Below are positions 10,889 to 23,134 of a stretch of DNA of 64,000 nt, piece by piece. The DNA is from Whitmania pigra. Lineage: Eukaryota; Annelida; Clitellata; Hirudinida; Haemopidae. The stretch covers positions 195,001-259,000 of the forward strand of contig JAJTWR010000386.1 of the NCBI GenBank assembly GCA_021613335.1. Direction: 5' to 3'. A program made the translations under genes and the position numbers. The notes below the pieces were generated by a model. That model saw nothing but the letters and a program-made list of their open reading frames with translations. It made no database searches and was not told the origin of the DNA. How positions within the stretch are numbered: position 1 is the stretch's first letter; each line of letters starts with the position of its first letter.

Positions 10889-13800
10889 TCAGTGGCTGGA
10901 GATCAAGGCCTGAAGTTCGTCGCAGGATTTCAACCTCTCGTTCCTCGTCGACTCAAAAAGCGCTTTGTTGTTGTACATCCGCGCCTTCCACAGTGCCGTC
11001 TCTCCTGTCGAAACAGAAATAAATGTAATAAATATAATTAATATAATAAATATAGTAAACGTAATAAATGTGTACATATAATTAATATTCACGAGCGGTT
11101 TCTGAGCGTGCGTGCGAAACATGCAATCGACAATGATTCCAACTCGTCGGCACGAACGATGGGCATCGATGTACACGCGTTCTAATGAAGTTTCCGTGGC
11201 ATGCCATCAAAATCTCAGTCACAAAGTTCAACGAGGTTGCAAAATTTCTGCCAAACCACAATCCTACAAAACGAGTTCTTTCTAATGCATCATAAAATCA
11301 TCATCATCATCATACATAGAAGGCTTGTTTTCCTTGTTTCATCTTTCAAACCATCAGTAAATGCACAATTCATACTGCGAATCTCCATTGCAGACCATCT
11401 CAAACCATCTTAACCATCTCCTTCTTAAACTTTCAAACATTTCAGCAAAAAATTCCACGACCATCATCGTGATCATCATTAACACCACCACCATCATCAT
11501 CATTACCATCACCATCGCCATTGTCATCGTGTTCGTCACCATGACACTCACTGGCACTTCTCTCCCTGTAGCAATCGTTTCTCAACTGTCTGATGTGCTT
11601 GTCCTCGACCTGTTGTTCGATGCTCGCCAGGTGACCTTCGTACTTCTCCTTGAAGTTTTCCTTCAGGTAGAACGGCACGCCGAACCTGTTCGTGCGCCTC
11701 CCCGAGGTGTGCTTCCTGTTGTCGTCGTTGTTGTTGTTGTTGTTGTATCAGTTTTAGTATAATAAGATCGAGTGAAATGATTGTCGTAGTTGACAGAGTT
11801 GCAGCCACTTCATTATGAGCCAAATAATGCTTCTAAGATGATGGGATGTGTAGTGGATTGAATTAAAAAAGTGACAGAATAATTTATGTCAGACGAGTTA
11901 AGCATCAATTGGTTTACAGTATTTTACGATTACTTATTAGTTTACAACAATTAATTGATTGTTTTTCTTTTTTTTAGACACTAACAATCGGTCAAGTAAT
12001 TAACGAACTCTGTTTGCTTCAGCGAGTAGAGCTCCTCGTGCGAGAAGAACGTGTTCATCACGGACAGCAGGACCATCAACAGCAGCGGAGACATTTGCAC
12101 CAGGAAGTTGTACGAGTTGAGGAACTGAAACGACAACGAATCAATAATAATAATAATAATTATTAGTTCCTATATAATAATAATCCATATAATATATAAT
12201 GATAACAATAATAATAATGATATTATTATTATTGCATCAGAGTAATAATGATGGCAACAACAACAATGATATTATTTTCAATTTATTAATTTATTCAAAT
12301 GTCACGACTGCAGGCCACTACTTTGAGGGTGCCGACATTGCTTAATAATAATCATTAATATAACAATATAGTAATAACATAATATTAATATAATAATAAT
12401 AATAATGATTGTAGTGATTATAATAACAATAATAATATAATAACATTATTAAAATTCTTAGTAACCTTCATATGACTCATAACTATCTAAAACTTATGTT
12501 GATATTGAGCTTTATGTAGGTCTTCAAGAAAACTCCAAGCTAACTTGTTGTTATACGACATACATTAAGCAACAACAACAGTACTGACGACAATGACAAG
12601 TACGCCGACAACAAAAGCAACAACTACAAGGCAACATCGTTTCTTCGCAACAACTCACACTTGATCCGTGCTGATGTCTCTCTCTGAACTGCTGTCTTTG
12701 TCTCCTCGGATGTTCGTGTTGTTGTTGCTGATGTTGCTGTTGTTGTTGTTGTGAAGCGTTGAATGTTCTGCTCCTCCGTCTCGTGGTCCTCGCGTGGTTC
12801 TGCCGATATCTGAAGTCTTCGGTTTCAAACCGAAAGTTTTCGTTTAACAAGCAGACTGTGTCTATCAAATGTACTTAAGCTTACTACATGTTATTGTACA
12901 CTTTCGCAATACTTTGTAGAATGTATCTAAGCTTATTATTGCACGTATTACAATATCACTGCATTATTACACGCGATCGTAATTTCCGATCGTTCGACAT
13001 TCGATAATTCAATAATTTCAATCGCTTTTATTCAAGCTCTCACTTGGATTGCCTTGCCCGAAGAACAGATTAAAAACGTCCTCTGCAAACAGATCTTCGG
13101 CTGCGAAGAACAAAACAAAGTGCTGAGAATTTGCATCATTTACTGACGACAACATTGGACGTATTAATTAAAATAGCGACGACATACTTCACGTCTATAA
13201 TAACCATAATTGTAATTTATTTATTTATTATTTGTCATTATAGAACATAAAATATTTCTATAAAAAAAAAATTAACAACCGCTAAAATAATTAAATAATA
13301 AATTATTAAATACCACTGAAATGAAATCCATCAAAGTTGAATGGCGTGCCATAGAAAGGCGACGGCAAGTCCCCATCGCCGGCAACTCCTCCGTCGTACC
13401 GTTTTTTCTCTTGTGGGTCACTCAGGGCTGAAAATGCTTTGCTCACAGCTGGAAAGAGAAGAGTAGTAAATCATCATTTCTTGCAACTATCGTTATCACC
13501 ATAATCATAGTCATCATTTTCAGATCATTATTAAATGAATGGCTTCCATATTTGCAAAATGTCATTTTTCAAAATTGTACTGTTAAATGCAGAATCTTCC
13601 CGGCAATAGTTAACAACAACAATGATGATGGCTTGGCAATTAATGGTTAATATTAAAATTAAATCAACAAAATATTTCCATGGTGATAATTCAGACCAAC
13701 ATTTGAAGGCTTCAGTTGATCCTGGAGCTTGATTTTTATCAGGATGCAGTTTCAGAGCCAGTCTTTTATAGGCCTTCTTCAATTCCTCTTCTGAACAATC

Positions 13801-13973
13801 CTTCTCGACTCCTAATATGTCATAGTAATCTCTCTTTTTATTTATTCTGTGGAAAATTTAAAATGTTATGAATATTTGTCTAGTGAGGCTGCCTCTAAAG
13901 CCTGTTAAATCGGTCCTAACTTCTTCACTATTTCCCATTGGTCCGCTGTATATTTGCTCTCACTGGTCATCAT
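10889..13973 (-). CDS. DNAJB12/DNAJB14-type ER membrane J-protein
   Basis: Tail-anchored Hsp40 of the ER membrane; the J domain faces the cytosol and stimulates Hsp70 in membrane-protein quality control. Exons on the minus strand: 13973-13921 (YTADQWEIV), 13846-13701 (J domain with LKLHPDKN, the HPD motif), 13448-13314, 13100-13044 ([15 protein letters not shown]), about 12850-12659 (Gln-rich), 12124-12009 (membrane segment [11 protein letters not shown]), 11715-about 11547 (DUF1977, VPFYLKENF and [12 protein letters not shown]) and 11004-10889. Most junctions keep phase, and the order matches DNAJB14. The N-terminal TPR-like region upstream of 13973 was not found; the ATG at 13973 or 13970 may be real, or an earlier exon may be missing. 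The last intron has a one-base phase conflict. The gene is head-to-head with GDH. Confidence 0.85.
12136..12440. repeat. Imperfect AAT/ATT-rich intronic block
   Basis: Clusters of aataat/attatt units interrupted by unique sequence, lying in the intron between the 12659 and 12124 exon boundaries of the J-protein gene. Confidence 0.6.
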
Positions 13974-14554
13974 TCCACAATCCGGCAAACCAAGCTTAAA
14001 AATGTGTATAACGGGGCAACTATTGGGCAACTGATTTTGCGTCAACAAGACCTTAAAATATAACCTCTTAATCGAATTTATTAATTAACAAATTCTATTT
14101 TTTAAATCAACATCTAGAATATTTTCAAAAATATAAATCAGCTTAAAGATTCAGCAGCGAACCGAAAATTTCCAACGACAAAGCAACAGAGCTATAACAT
14201 TAAAATCATGAGTCAAAGCTAAAAAATAAAGCACATTAAAATTAGTTAAAATTAGAACAATTTAAAATAATTACCACTTGTGAAGTATTAGATTTGGATA
14301 TCCGGTGTTAGGCATTTAGAATGCAATAACCACTAATTTATTTCAAAGTTATGCATTTTTGCCTTAAAATTAGTTAACTTGTGTTAAACCTCAAACATTA
14401 TCTTGAACTTTTAAATAAGAGACGTTCCGACGAAAGGACTTTGCTTGTTCGTCAGATCTCTGGCCCCAAACTTGATTACGGTTACTGGGTGAGGCGGTTG
14501 TGACGCGCTGACATTTAGCTTGGGATTTGCATGTTGAAAGCTGAGAATTAGGCA
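13974..14554. promoter_or_regulatory. Probable shared (divergent) promoter region
   Basis: Only about 580 bp separate the first recognised J-protein exon (minus) from the GDH start codon (plus). The GDH-proximal part (14410-14545) is less AT-rich than the rest. No TATA box is placed at a convincing distance from the GDH start. The call is by position only. Confidence 0.4.
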
Positions 14555-17500
14555 ATGTATTTCTCAAAGCTTGTAGCTCGATCTTTAAGAAGTTTTAGGA
14601 GTGATAGTCCATTGCCGGGGTTTGGAGCTCGCCATTTAACTTCTGCGATTCCTGAAGGGGATTGGGGCTTCCGAGAGGCCGTCGGTAAGTATTACGATCG
14701 AGCAGCGGCCTTGCTGGAAGATCGTCTGGTGGAATCGATCGTCGATCGAAGTCCGGAAAGTTACCGCCGACGTCATGTGAATGGAATCTTGAGGTTGATC
14801 AAGCCTTGCAACACATTGCTTTCAATCAATTTCCCAATAAAGAGAGACAATGGAACTTACGAAATGATCAGCGCTTGGAGAGCTCAACACAGTCACCACA
14901 GAAAACCTTGCTATGGAGGTTAAATCCATTTCCAGCTGGATATGTTATGTCTAGTAGCTTGAATTCTTATGAGAGTTAATTAAATACTAAAATAATGTTC
15001 TTTTCGAAGGACTCACGTTCAGCGAGGAAATAGACGAGGGACTGGTGAGGGCTGACGCGGCCGTGACATCTTACAAGTGCGCCTGCGTCGACGTGCCATT
15101 CGGCGGAGCTTATGCCGCGGTGAAGATCAGTCCTGCCAATTATTCGCACAACGAGCTCGAGAAGATTGTCAGAAGTCTCACCATTGAACTTGCGAAGAGG
15201 GGATTTATAGGTTAGTAAATATTTGGTCAGCATCGTGGTGGTCATTGTTGTTGTTGCTTCTCGTTTCGGCTAGCATTATTCTACATTGGATTATAATTTT
15301 GTCATTGTTGGGCTGTTATTCTGGCAAAAATGGTATTTTAGCTTTTATTAAAATTGTTTTTATTTGAAATGGATAATTTCAACTAGTCGTCTGGTGATTC
15401 AACATACTTTTACTAAGTCCTTCATCAATGAAGCAGCAACAGTGACTAAATAACCGTCAATTAGACATTATTGATATTTTGAGAGTTCTTTTGACATCGG
15501 AATGGAAATGTCAAAAAACCGTAACAATAACATTGGGAATGTCTTTGTCAGTTTCGTGTTTTGCATCCGCACTTTACTCCCATTCCTTCCACAGGACCTG
15601 CTTTGGATGTTCTTTCTCCGGAGGCTGGAACGACTGACATGATGATGAGCTGGATGGCTGAAACTTACCAGTCAACCCTGGGTATAATGACTTGTTATTT
15701 TTTTTTAATTGTTTATCACATTTAATTCGAATGTCGTAAACGTGTTTCTTACTTAATGAATGATGCTTTTTCATGTTTTTATCACATTTTCTTTCAATCG
15801 TTTCAAATCAAAGCATAGATTCAAGTGCGTCGTGTTTGTTTCTGTCTGTAAAGCATTCACTCATGAATATTTATTAAATTTTAGTTAATGTTTATTAACG
15901 ACTCTCTAAAGGTCATGGTGACCTGAATGCCATCGCTTGTGTCACTTCTAAGGCGTTGTCGCACGGGGGTATCGAAGGCAGAGATTCTTCTGTGGGACAG
16001 GTCAGATGATAATGATGGTGATGATAATGATAATGATGATGATAATGATGGTGATGATGATGAAGATGGTTATGGTTATGGTAGTGGCAACAGTGATGTT
16101 GATGTTATTCATTTGAAATTTGTTAATATGCTATTCTTTATTAAATTGGTATAAATATTTCAACAGCATATTCTCATACATGAGATCCAATAAGATAAGC
16201 AAAACAGGCAATAATCGTAACAACAGTGAAAATATTAATAATAATAAATGCTATTAATATTGATACAAGATAAGCATAACCTACCCCAAATAATACCTAA
16301 CCACTTAACCTTATTTATTTCCACACGCAGGGCATGTTCTACGGGCTCAAGAACTTCTTGCACGAGGCCTTATACCTCTCCTCCGTCGGGCTAACGCCCG
16401 GTTTCTACAACAAGACCTTCATCATCCAAGGTTTCGGCCACGTTGGACTCCACATAGCCAAACTCCTGAACCAGGCCGGTGCTCGGTGCATCGGAGTTCA
16501 AGACATCAGCGGAACGATTTACAACGACGAGGGCGTCGACCCGAACGAACTGGAAGCCTACGTGACGGTTGGTAATTGTCCGTCGGTCGTCGTGGTACAA
16601 GATTAGTAGTGCTTCGTTAGGATGGTACTGGTTTACACTTGCTATTAATATAATTTAATTATTAAAAGCTCATAATTTATCGTTATTGGTTATAAAACTC
16701 CTAAAAAAGCAAAAATATGTTTAGATAAATATTAAACTGCTCCGGTATGAACGAAAGGCTGTTAAGTTCAAAGTGAAATAAATGCATTCCCCAACCGCAT
16801 GCAGAAGCACAAAACCGTGAAGGGCTTCCCGGGTGCGGTGGAGTACGAAGGGGATTCGATACTCGAGGAAGAGTGCGACATCCTGTGCCCTTGCGCAGTC
16901 CACGACGTCATTCACTCCGGAAATGCCGGTCGCATCAAAGCGAAGATCATTGTCGAGGGAGCCAACGGTCCGATAACCCCTCAGGTTGAAATTACCACTT
17001 TGTTTTCTGATTGACAATATGTGCACTGCTGTAGTTGTTATGGTAGTTGTCACTAATTTTTGCTTATTTTCAGTTATGTTGTTATTTTATTATATTCAGA
17101 AAAAATCAAGAATTAAAATTGTTCATTTTCTGTTACATTTTAACCAAAACAATTGCTGAAAATTGTCCAAAAAATTTACCTGTCCACTTGCTACCCAAAA
17201 AGGGTTACGCTCTCCTGTTGGACAGAAACATACTCGTCCTACCCGATCTGTTCATCAACAGCGGTTCTGCAATTGTGTCGTACTTTGAGTGGTTGAAGAA
17301 CCTCAGACACGTCAGTTACGGTCGACTGACTTTCAAGTACACCAGGGACACGAATTGGATGCTCCTTCGTCAGTTGATAATTTTGTTTATGTTTGAATAA
17401 ATATTTTTTTTTTAATATTTAAAATTTTTTTTATTTATCTTGTAGACAGCGTTCAAGATTCTTTGGAGCACACCTTCAACAAGCGGCCCGGTTCCATACC

Positions 17501-18239
17501 CGTGAATCCAAGCGAACAATTCAAGAAGAGAATTGCCGTTAGTTTTTGTGACGGTATCCTAGAATTTATTTGCAAAAAAAATTTATACAGTTAAGCTGAA
17601 AATAACAAACTGATTTGCCACCAATCACGTAAGCACAGAAGATAAATAAAACCATTAAATTGAATTTATATGGATTTTTAACGGCATGAATATTCAAGGG
17701 AGCCAGTGAAACTGATATCGTCTACTCGAGTCTCGAGTACACAATTGAAAGGACTGCTCAGGTGGTTAATCTTGTTGTTTCTGTATTTTTAATTACTACT
17801 TAAAAATAATTTCTTGATAATTTGGCCATGTGATTATTTAGTGATATTATTTAGTTATCATTATCATCATGACTTAAAACAGTGGTACCTGGGAGGTTAT
17901 CTTCTAGGTTGTTATTTGACAACCCTGAAAGTTGAATGTATTTACGAGAGGTTAACCGGCCGAAAAATGAAAATTTGCTCTTGACAGGATAATTTATTAT
18001 AATTCGTCTTCATTCATTATTCATGAAGCTACTTTCCGATCAAGTTTTGGAGATTATTTAAACCTCTACATTTTTAATTTTAATAGTCTTCTTGTTCTAA
18101 GTTCTGTTTTTTTTTGCAGAGGTTAAACCTCATCGCCCAGAAGTTTGACCTAGGACTTGACCTGAAGACGGCGGCTTATATAATGGCTCTCGAGAAGATC
18201 TTCGAGTGTTACAAGGAGGCGGGTCTTACGTTCACATGA
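14555..18239 (+). CDS. Glutamate dehydrogenase paralogue with altered active site
   Basis: Homologue of mitochondrial glutamate dehydrogenase, which interconverts glutamate and 2-oxoglutarate with NAD(P). Ten exons: 14555-14918, 15010-15210, 15595-15681, 15912-16000, 16331-16567, 16805-16984, 17203-17368, 17446-17537, 17699-17761, 18120-18239. All junctions are GT-AG and in phase, giving 532 residues. The N-terminus is Arg/Ser-rich, like a matrix-targeting peptide. Domains are complete: NAD fold with [23 protein letters not shown], the antenna region and a C-terminal helix. The active site is not normal. PCKGG reads PCYGG, and GGAKAG reads GGAYAA, so the catalytic Lys is Tyr. The PAPDM Asp is Glu, and ATGRG reads SVGQG. 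YKCA Lys and the Asn and Ser of the NAGG..VSYFEW region remain. It is likely a pseudoenzyme or has a changed reaction; it is not a pseudogene by frame. Confidence 0.92.
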
Positions 18240-19628
18240 ATATGCAAATGAAAAGCTTGCAAAATTGCTATCATCGCCTGATATGTAGAGCGATGATATT
18301 TTGATGCATTCTCTGATTCATCCATCTGTCTGAGCATAATTAACATAATTTCCTGATCACGTTGTTTAAGTCTATTTTTGAGTTTTTATTTTTTATTTCT
18401 TGGAATTAGATGTCTCAATTTTGGTTACATTGATTTTAATGCAATCGACTTTAATGGGGTCATACTTTTACGCACTAATGTGAACAATTTTGTCACATCC
18501 GAAGGGATTACAAGACATTATTCCTATTCCTGTGCCTCGTTACAATCGTGTCACTAAATTTTTTTCATTCTTGGAGATCTTTGATTTCAGGTCTTTTTAT
18601 TTCTCCCTTTTGATCGTGTTCATTGTCAGTTCATCTATTGGCTACTCATGATTTGGGTTATGTTCATTTTTGCTTGGGACAAGTAATTAAATAGTAGTAA
18701 TAATAATAATAATATTAATAATTTCTGTCTAATCATCATAGACATTTTTAGCTGATAATCCTTTGTTAGATCTTTTTGGCAGTCTTAAATTTCTTTGCAG
18801 ATTTTAATGACAGGATTTATAATATTTTACATTCTTAAATTTTGGCAGGATTATTTTATCATGATACAAGTTCAATTGCAAATATATTTTATAGTGGGAT
18901 TTATGACATTGCAAGCTTATTTTACTTCATTGTCCGGGGAAATGCGATAATGATCCCTTGTATGAAGACAGACTGATAACGTGAGATAACAAGTAAGGGA
19001 CTTCTGATATAGAGTACATCAGGTAATCATTTGGGAATCAACTACATCCAAAACTTCTTATCAATCAGGCCTGCGTGTCGATTTCGATTAATTGAATGCT
19101 AGGCTAGCAATAGAGGCGATCGCCGTTTTTAGCTGATGAGATCAATGATCTGCCGATTTAACTCTCGCTGTCGCGCTTGCTTTAGTAGCCGTTTGATGAG
19201 AGTATCCAAAGGATGGTATCACTTGGGTTCCCAAACCCGTTGGACTAGCTTTTAGTAAGCTTTCTTTTAACATGCATTTATTTGTATCATTATTCCCTAT
19301 TTCCGTATAGGTTTTTCGTTTTAATTCAATTCAACATTTCCTTGAAATCAATCAAGGTATCTCTCCATATGTTAGAAGTTTGCTCGGTAAATATTGACAC
19401 TTGAAAAGTTTTATGACAAAATAAAAATGTTTGATAAAATTCTTCTCCGAAAAATTATCAATTTAAACACAAATTATGCAAGAAACACAAATAGATGGAG
19501 CTAATGCGCAGCTCGTGTTTCTCCATTTTAAAACGGATGTCACGTGATATTGTTTGACCGGCGATTCGCCACAAAGCCTGTGTATAGTAATTCTAATTTT
19601 GTCATAGGCTAAATTAAGATGTTTTAAG
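18240..19628. other. GDH 3' flank and hnRNP upstream region
   Basis: The first few hundred bases are likely GDH 3' UTR. The rest is AT-rich with a short AAT run near 18693-18720. An AATAAA occurs near 19421. The last 130 bp (19495-19628) is less AT-rich and should hold the hnRNP 5' UTR and promoter. No other gene is visible. Confidence 0.5.
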
Positions 19629-21602
19629 ATGGCTTTTTATCAAGGAAAGACGAACGGAAGCAAGATTAATGCTTCGAAAAATGATCAAGACGACAGGCAA
19701 GACGGTTTTTTTGCCGCTTTCGCGTCACGCTCCCTCTCTGCTTCGTCGATGCAAATCGAGTTCTTGTGCGATGCCAGACATTTTGCGATTAGCAAATTTA
19801 TTTATTTGTGCGCATATAGTGCAATTGTTTAGTTTGTTGCTTTTTCGAATTTTGATTTTTCATGGCCAGCTTGACATTTTACTCACTGTACAATGGAAGG
19901 CCGTCATCGGCCATGTTTGAAAAGTTTCTATCAAGTTGTGCGTGTTTTAGGTTTAATAGTTTAGAGATCGCTTATGTGCTTTTAAATGATATGTATTTGG
20001 GTTTCGAGTGCTATTGGCTTTTTGGTGAATGTTGAGAAATTAAATTTTCAGGAAAATTTTTGTTGGAGGTCTAAGTTGGGAATCTACTGTTGGTTAGGAG
20101 CTTGCGTTTTTATTGTAATGGCTTAAGATAACTTAACTGTAAACCCTTTATTAATTTTTAAGATGATCTCAGAACATATTTTCAAAGATATGGAGAGGTG
20201 TTAGATGCAAACATCAAAGTTGATTTAAATACTGGCATATCAAGGGGATTTGGTTTTGTTCTATTTAAAGATGCATCAAGTGTGCAAAAAGTAATGAAAG
20301 TCAATTACGATCATTGTCTAATCGTTAATTAATTAATCAATTAATTATCAACAACATTGATTGAGAGTCAAAAATCATCTTCATTTTTTGAGTCTTTTGA
20401 TTCCAGGTGTGTTCTGACAAGAATCATATTTTGGGAGGCAAAACGATCGACCCAAAGCCTGCCATAGCAGGTGGTGGAGCCATGAATTCTACAGCCAAGG
20501 ATCCCCCGTGCAAAAAGATCTTCGTCGGCGGCCTGGACACGAACCTCACCCAGGACGAAATAGCCGACCACTTTAGTAAATACGGCAAGGTCGAAGAGAG
20601 TTTGCAATTGCTTGGGGTTTTTCGGTGAATCCAAGAGGAATAAATTTCTTGCCAATCTCTAACGGCAGGTGGAACTGGTGGAACTGCCTTACGACAAGGT
20701 GAAGAACCAGCGACGGGCGTTCGGATTCATCTCGTTCGATTCCGAGGACGTCGTCGAGCAACTCTGCCAGAGCGCCAAGATTCCGTTCGGGGACAAAATG
20801 GTTGGCCGTGATTAGATTTAAATGTCGACGAAGTACTTGCTGTCGACGGACGTGCAGTCAGTTGATTTCCACTTTCTTGATTCCTTCAGCTCGACGTAAG
20901 AAAGGCCCTAACGAAGGAGCAGCAGGAGGCCATGGCTTTCCGAGGTGGCAGAGGAGGGGGTCCAATGAGAGCTGGTTTCAGGGGGAGAGCAAGAGGTGAT
21001 AAATCACTAGATGAATGTCGAGCTTGCTTTCGTGATTGCCTGGTGACCTTTGATTGTTGAACGCCTTGCACATGTTTCAGGTGCTTACGGAGGTCCGGGC
21101 GTGCACGGATACGATTACAACGGCATGTATGGAGGTTACGGCGGGTACGATTACTACGGAGGATATTACGGCAGCGGTTACGGAGGTTCTTCCCATCTTT
21201 ACGACCACACTTCCATGGGGGGCTATGGAGACGGGGGCTACGGCTACCAGTCCAACTACGGAGGTAAGTGTTAGGCTCGAATAGTTGACTATGTATTGGC
21301 ACGATCTTTAAATTACTAATAACATGCAGCAACACCTCATAATGAGATTTTGCGACAAACTTTGCAACTGCATCCTGTTGATAAAAGTCATTTACATCTG
21401 ATCAGCATGTAATTTGAACCCCATTAAAATTTTAAAATTGCCATTGATGCTTCTTTCTGACGAGAGTGTTTGATTGATTGAAGAAGCCGATTCGCTCGCG
21501 GCAGGATCCGGACAGCAAGGTGGACCTGCAAGTGGAAAGCCTAGGAGGGGCACGTGGCAGGCCGATTCTAATGCCACTGCCTACCACCCTTACAACCGTT
21601 AG
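19629..21602 (+). CDS. Two-RRM hnRNP, Squid/hnRNP A-B-D type
   Basis: Nuclear RNA-binding protein of the class that controls splicing, export and mRNA localisation. Eight exons: 19629-19696, 20052-20092, 20163-20290, 20407-20589, 20669-20800, 20890-20995, 21081-21263, 21505-21602; total 312 residues with every phase matching. RRM1 has RNP2 KIFVGGLSW and RNP1 [11 protein letters not shown]2 has RNP2 KIFVGGLDT and RNP1 RAFGFISF. The tail is an RGG patch ([19 protein letters not shown]), then a Gly/Tyr-rich low-complexity block, ending GKPRRGTW...YHPYNR, like the Drosophila Squid and vertebrate hnRNP A/B ends. The first intron appears to start with GC rather than GT (19697-19698), giving DDRKIFVGG across the junction. 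The stop lies two bases from a possible donor, so a spliced 3' UTR beginning near 21855 is possible. Confidence 0.93.
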
Positions 21603-23134
21603 GTACTTCCTGTCTTCTCAGAGCTACGACCGCTCGTGGTCGTCGCACGGCATGTTTGGATGGTTTTGAGTGTTCGTGTCTCTTCGATCGTTGCAGCCTT
21701 TTTTCATCGATCTCATTGACCCGTCGAAAGTTGTACGAACGTCGACAAGGTCGTGAGTGCATGTGTTTTGTTTACTTTTTTGCTTCTTTTTTTGTGTGAA
21801 TGAATGAACGCTCGACTTCTCATTCTCAATTCAACTGATTGATGTTCTTTGCAGGTCAGTGGCACATTCCTGAGGAAGGATCAACAAGCCATTGACGGTC
21901 GCTGTTTGTTTAGCAGTACTCCAAAGACTACAAAGATGCGCCCCCATCTCGTCTTGCAACCCTATATGATTCGTTCGTTCGTTCCACTTCGTCTATGTGT
22001 CTCTTTACGTTTACGTGTTCTTTTCTTTTTTTTTATTAGTGCGGTGTCGTCGATCGGCCGCCATCGCTAAGGACTAAGAAGGATGGTCGAATGTTTTGTC
22101 ATGCCGCACGAGGACCGTGCACGTTCCGTTCGGGGTCAGAAAAGGTCGCGATTTCTTGTGGGTCTTGACTTTGGCTGAGCATACTAATTTGAGTTGATGA
22201 GGTGATATTAGCAAATTGCAATATTTTTTTTCTCCGCTCTTAGAGACTACTTTGAGGTCGTATCCTTTTGACATTCTCTCCTACTCAGTCAGTCGCCACG
22301 TCGTAGCACAAGATTTCATTCTAAGTACTTCAAGGCAGCAGGATATCTTTAACGAATCGTTTGCTCTGCCCGGAAGCGAGGCGAAGATGGGCCGCGCGGT
22401 ATTCAAAGTCCTCGTCTTTGCGTCCGTGCGACGTTACGTTCGGCTCTCTAGCAAAGATATTTTAGTTCGTTTATTTTGCAACTATTTATCCTCAGCCGAC
22501 TGACTGCGCTCGGCGTGCATGTTTCTCGACGCGTGCGAGTTTTAAGGACCATCGAGACTCCCGAGTCGCCGTCGTCGTTGTCGTCGTCATCGATGTTGTT
22601 GAGGTATCCCGTATTGCGTTACGTCGCAGGAGCTGCGGAAGGATTGAAATCTTCTAATTTGGATATGCTACTTTTTTTGTGCCACTCAAATAGATAAACT
22701 TATAGTTTCTTAACTTCTGGCTCGTTTTCTTGTGTGTTTTACTTAGACAAAAAGTCTCATTAAAGATGATTTTTTTTTCAAATTTCATGACATTCACATT
22801 TATTCTCGATCGTCGAAGCTGTTCGTTTGTACCAGATGAGAATTTGCAGGAAAATGTTTGACATTTTAAAGCATTCCGTGACATAAATCAACTGCTGGGT
22901 ATTAGGATTCGTGGAAGTCCAATCTGGGAGTCGAGGGACCTTTTGGCAGATAGTTTGGTTGAATGGTGTGATGGTTGCACTCACAACGAACGAGTCATCG
23001 CAGAAAACACAAATTCGGAGTTGTTGGTGCATTGAGCTTTGGTCCTAGACTTTTCTTGCAAGATGGATTGACAGTGCCAGGCCTCCTACCTGGAAAAGGA
23101 AGTACATTAGCCAAGATGATCATTCGCTCAAGAT
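21603..23134. other. hnRNP 3' region and intergenic DNA
   Basis: A good acceptor (ttctttgcag before 21855) suggests an alternative 3' exon or spliced 3' UTR of the hnRNP gene. An ATTAAA near 22759 could be its polyadenylation signal. Short open frames on both strands look random. No other gene is supported. Confidence 0.45.
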
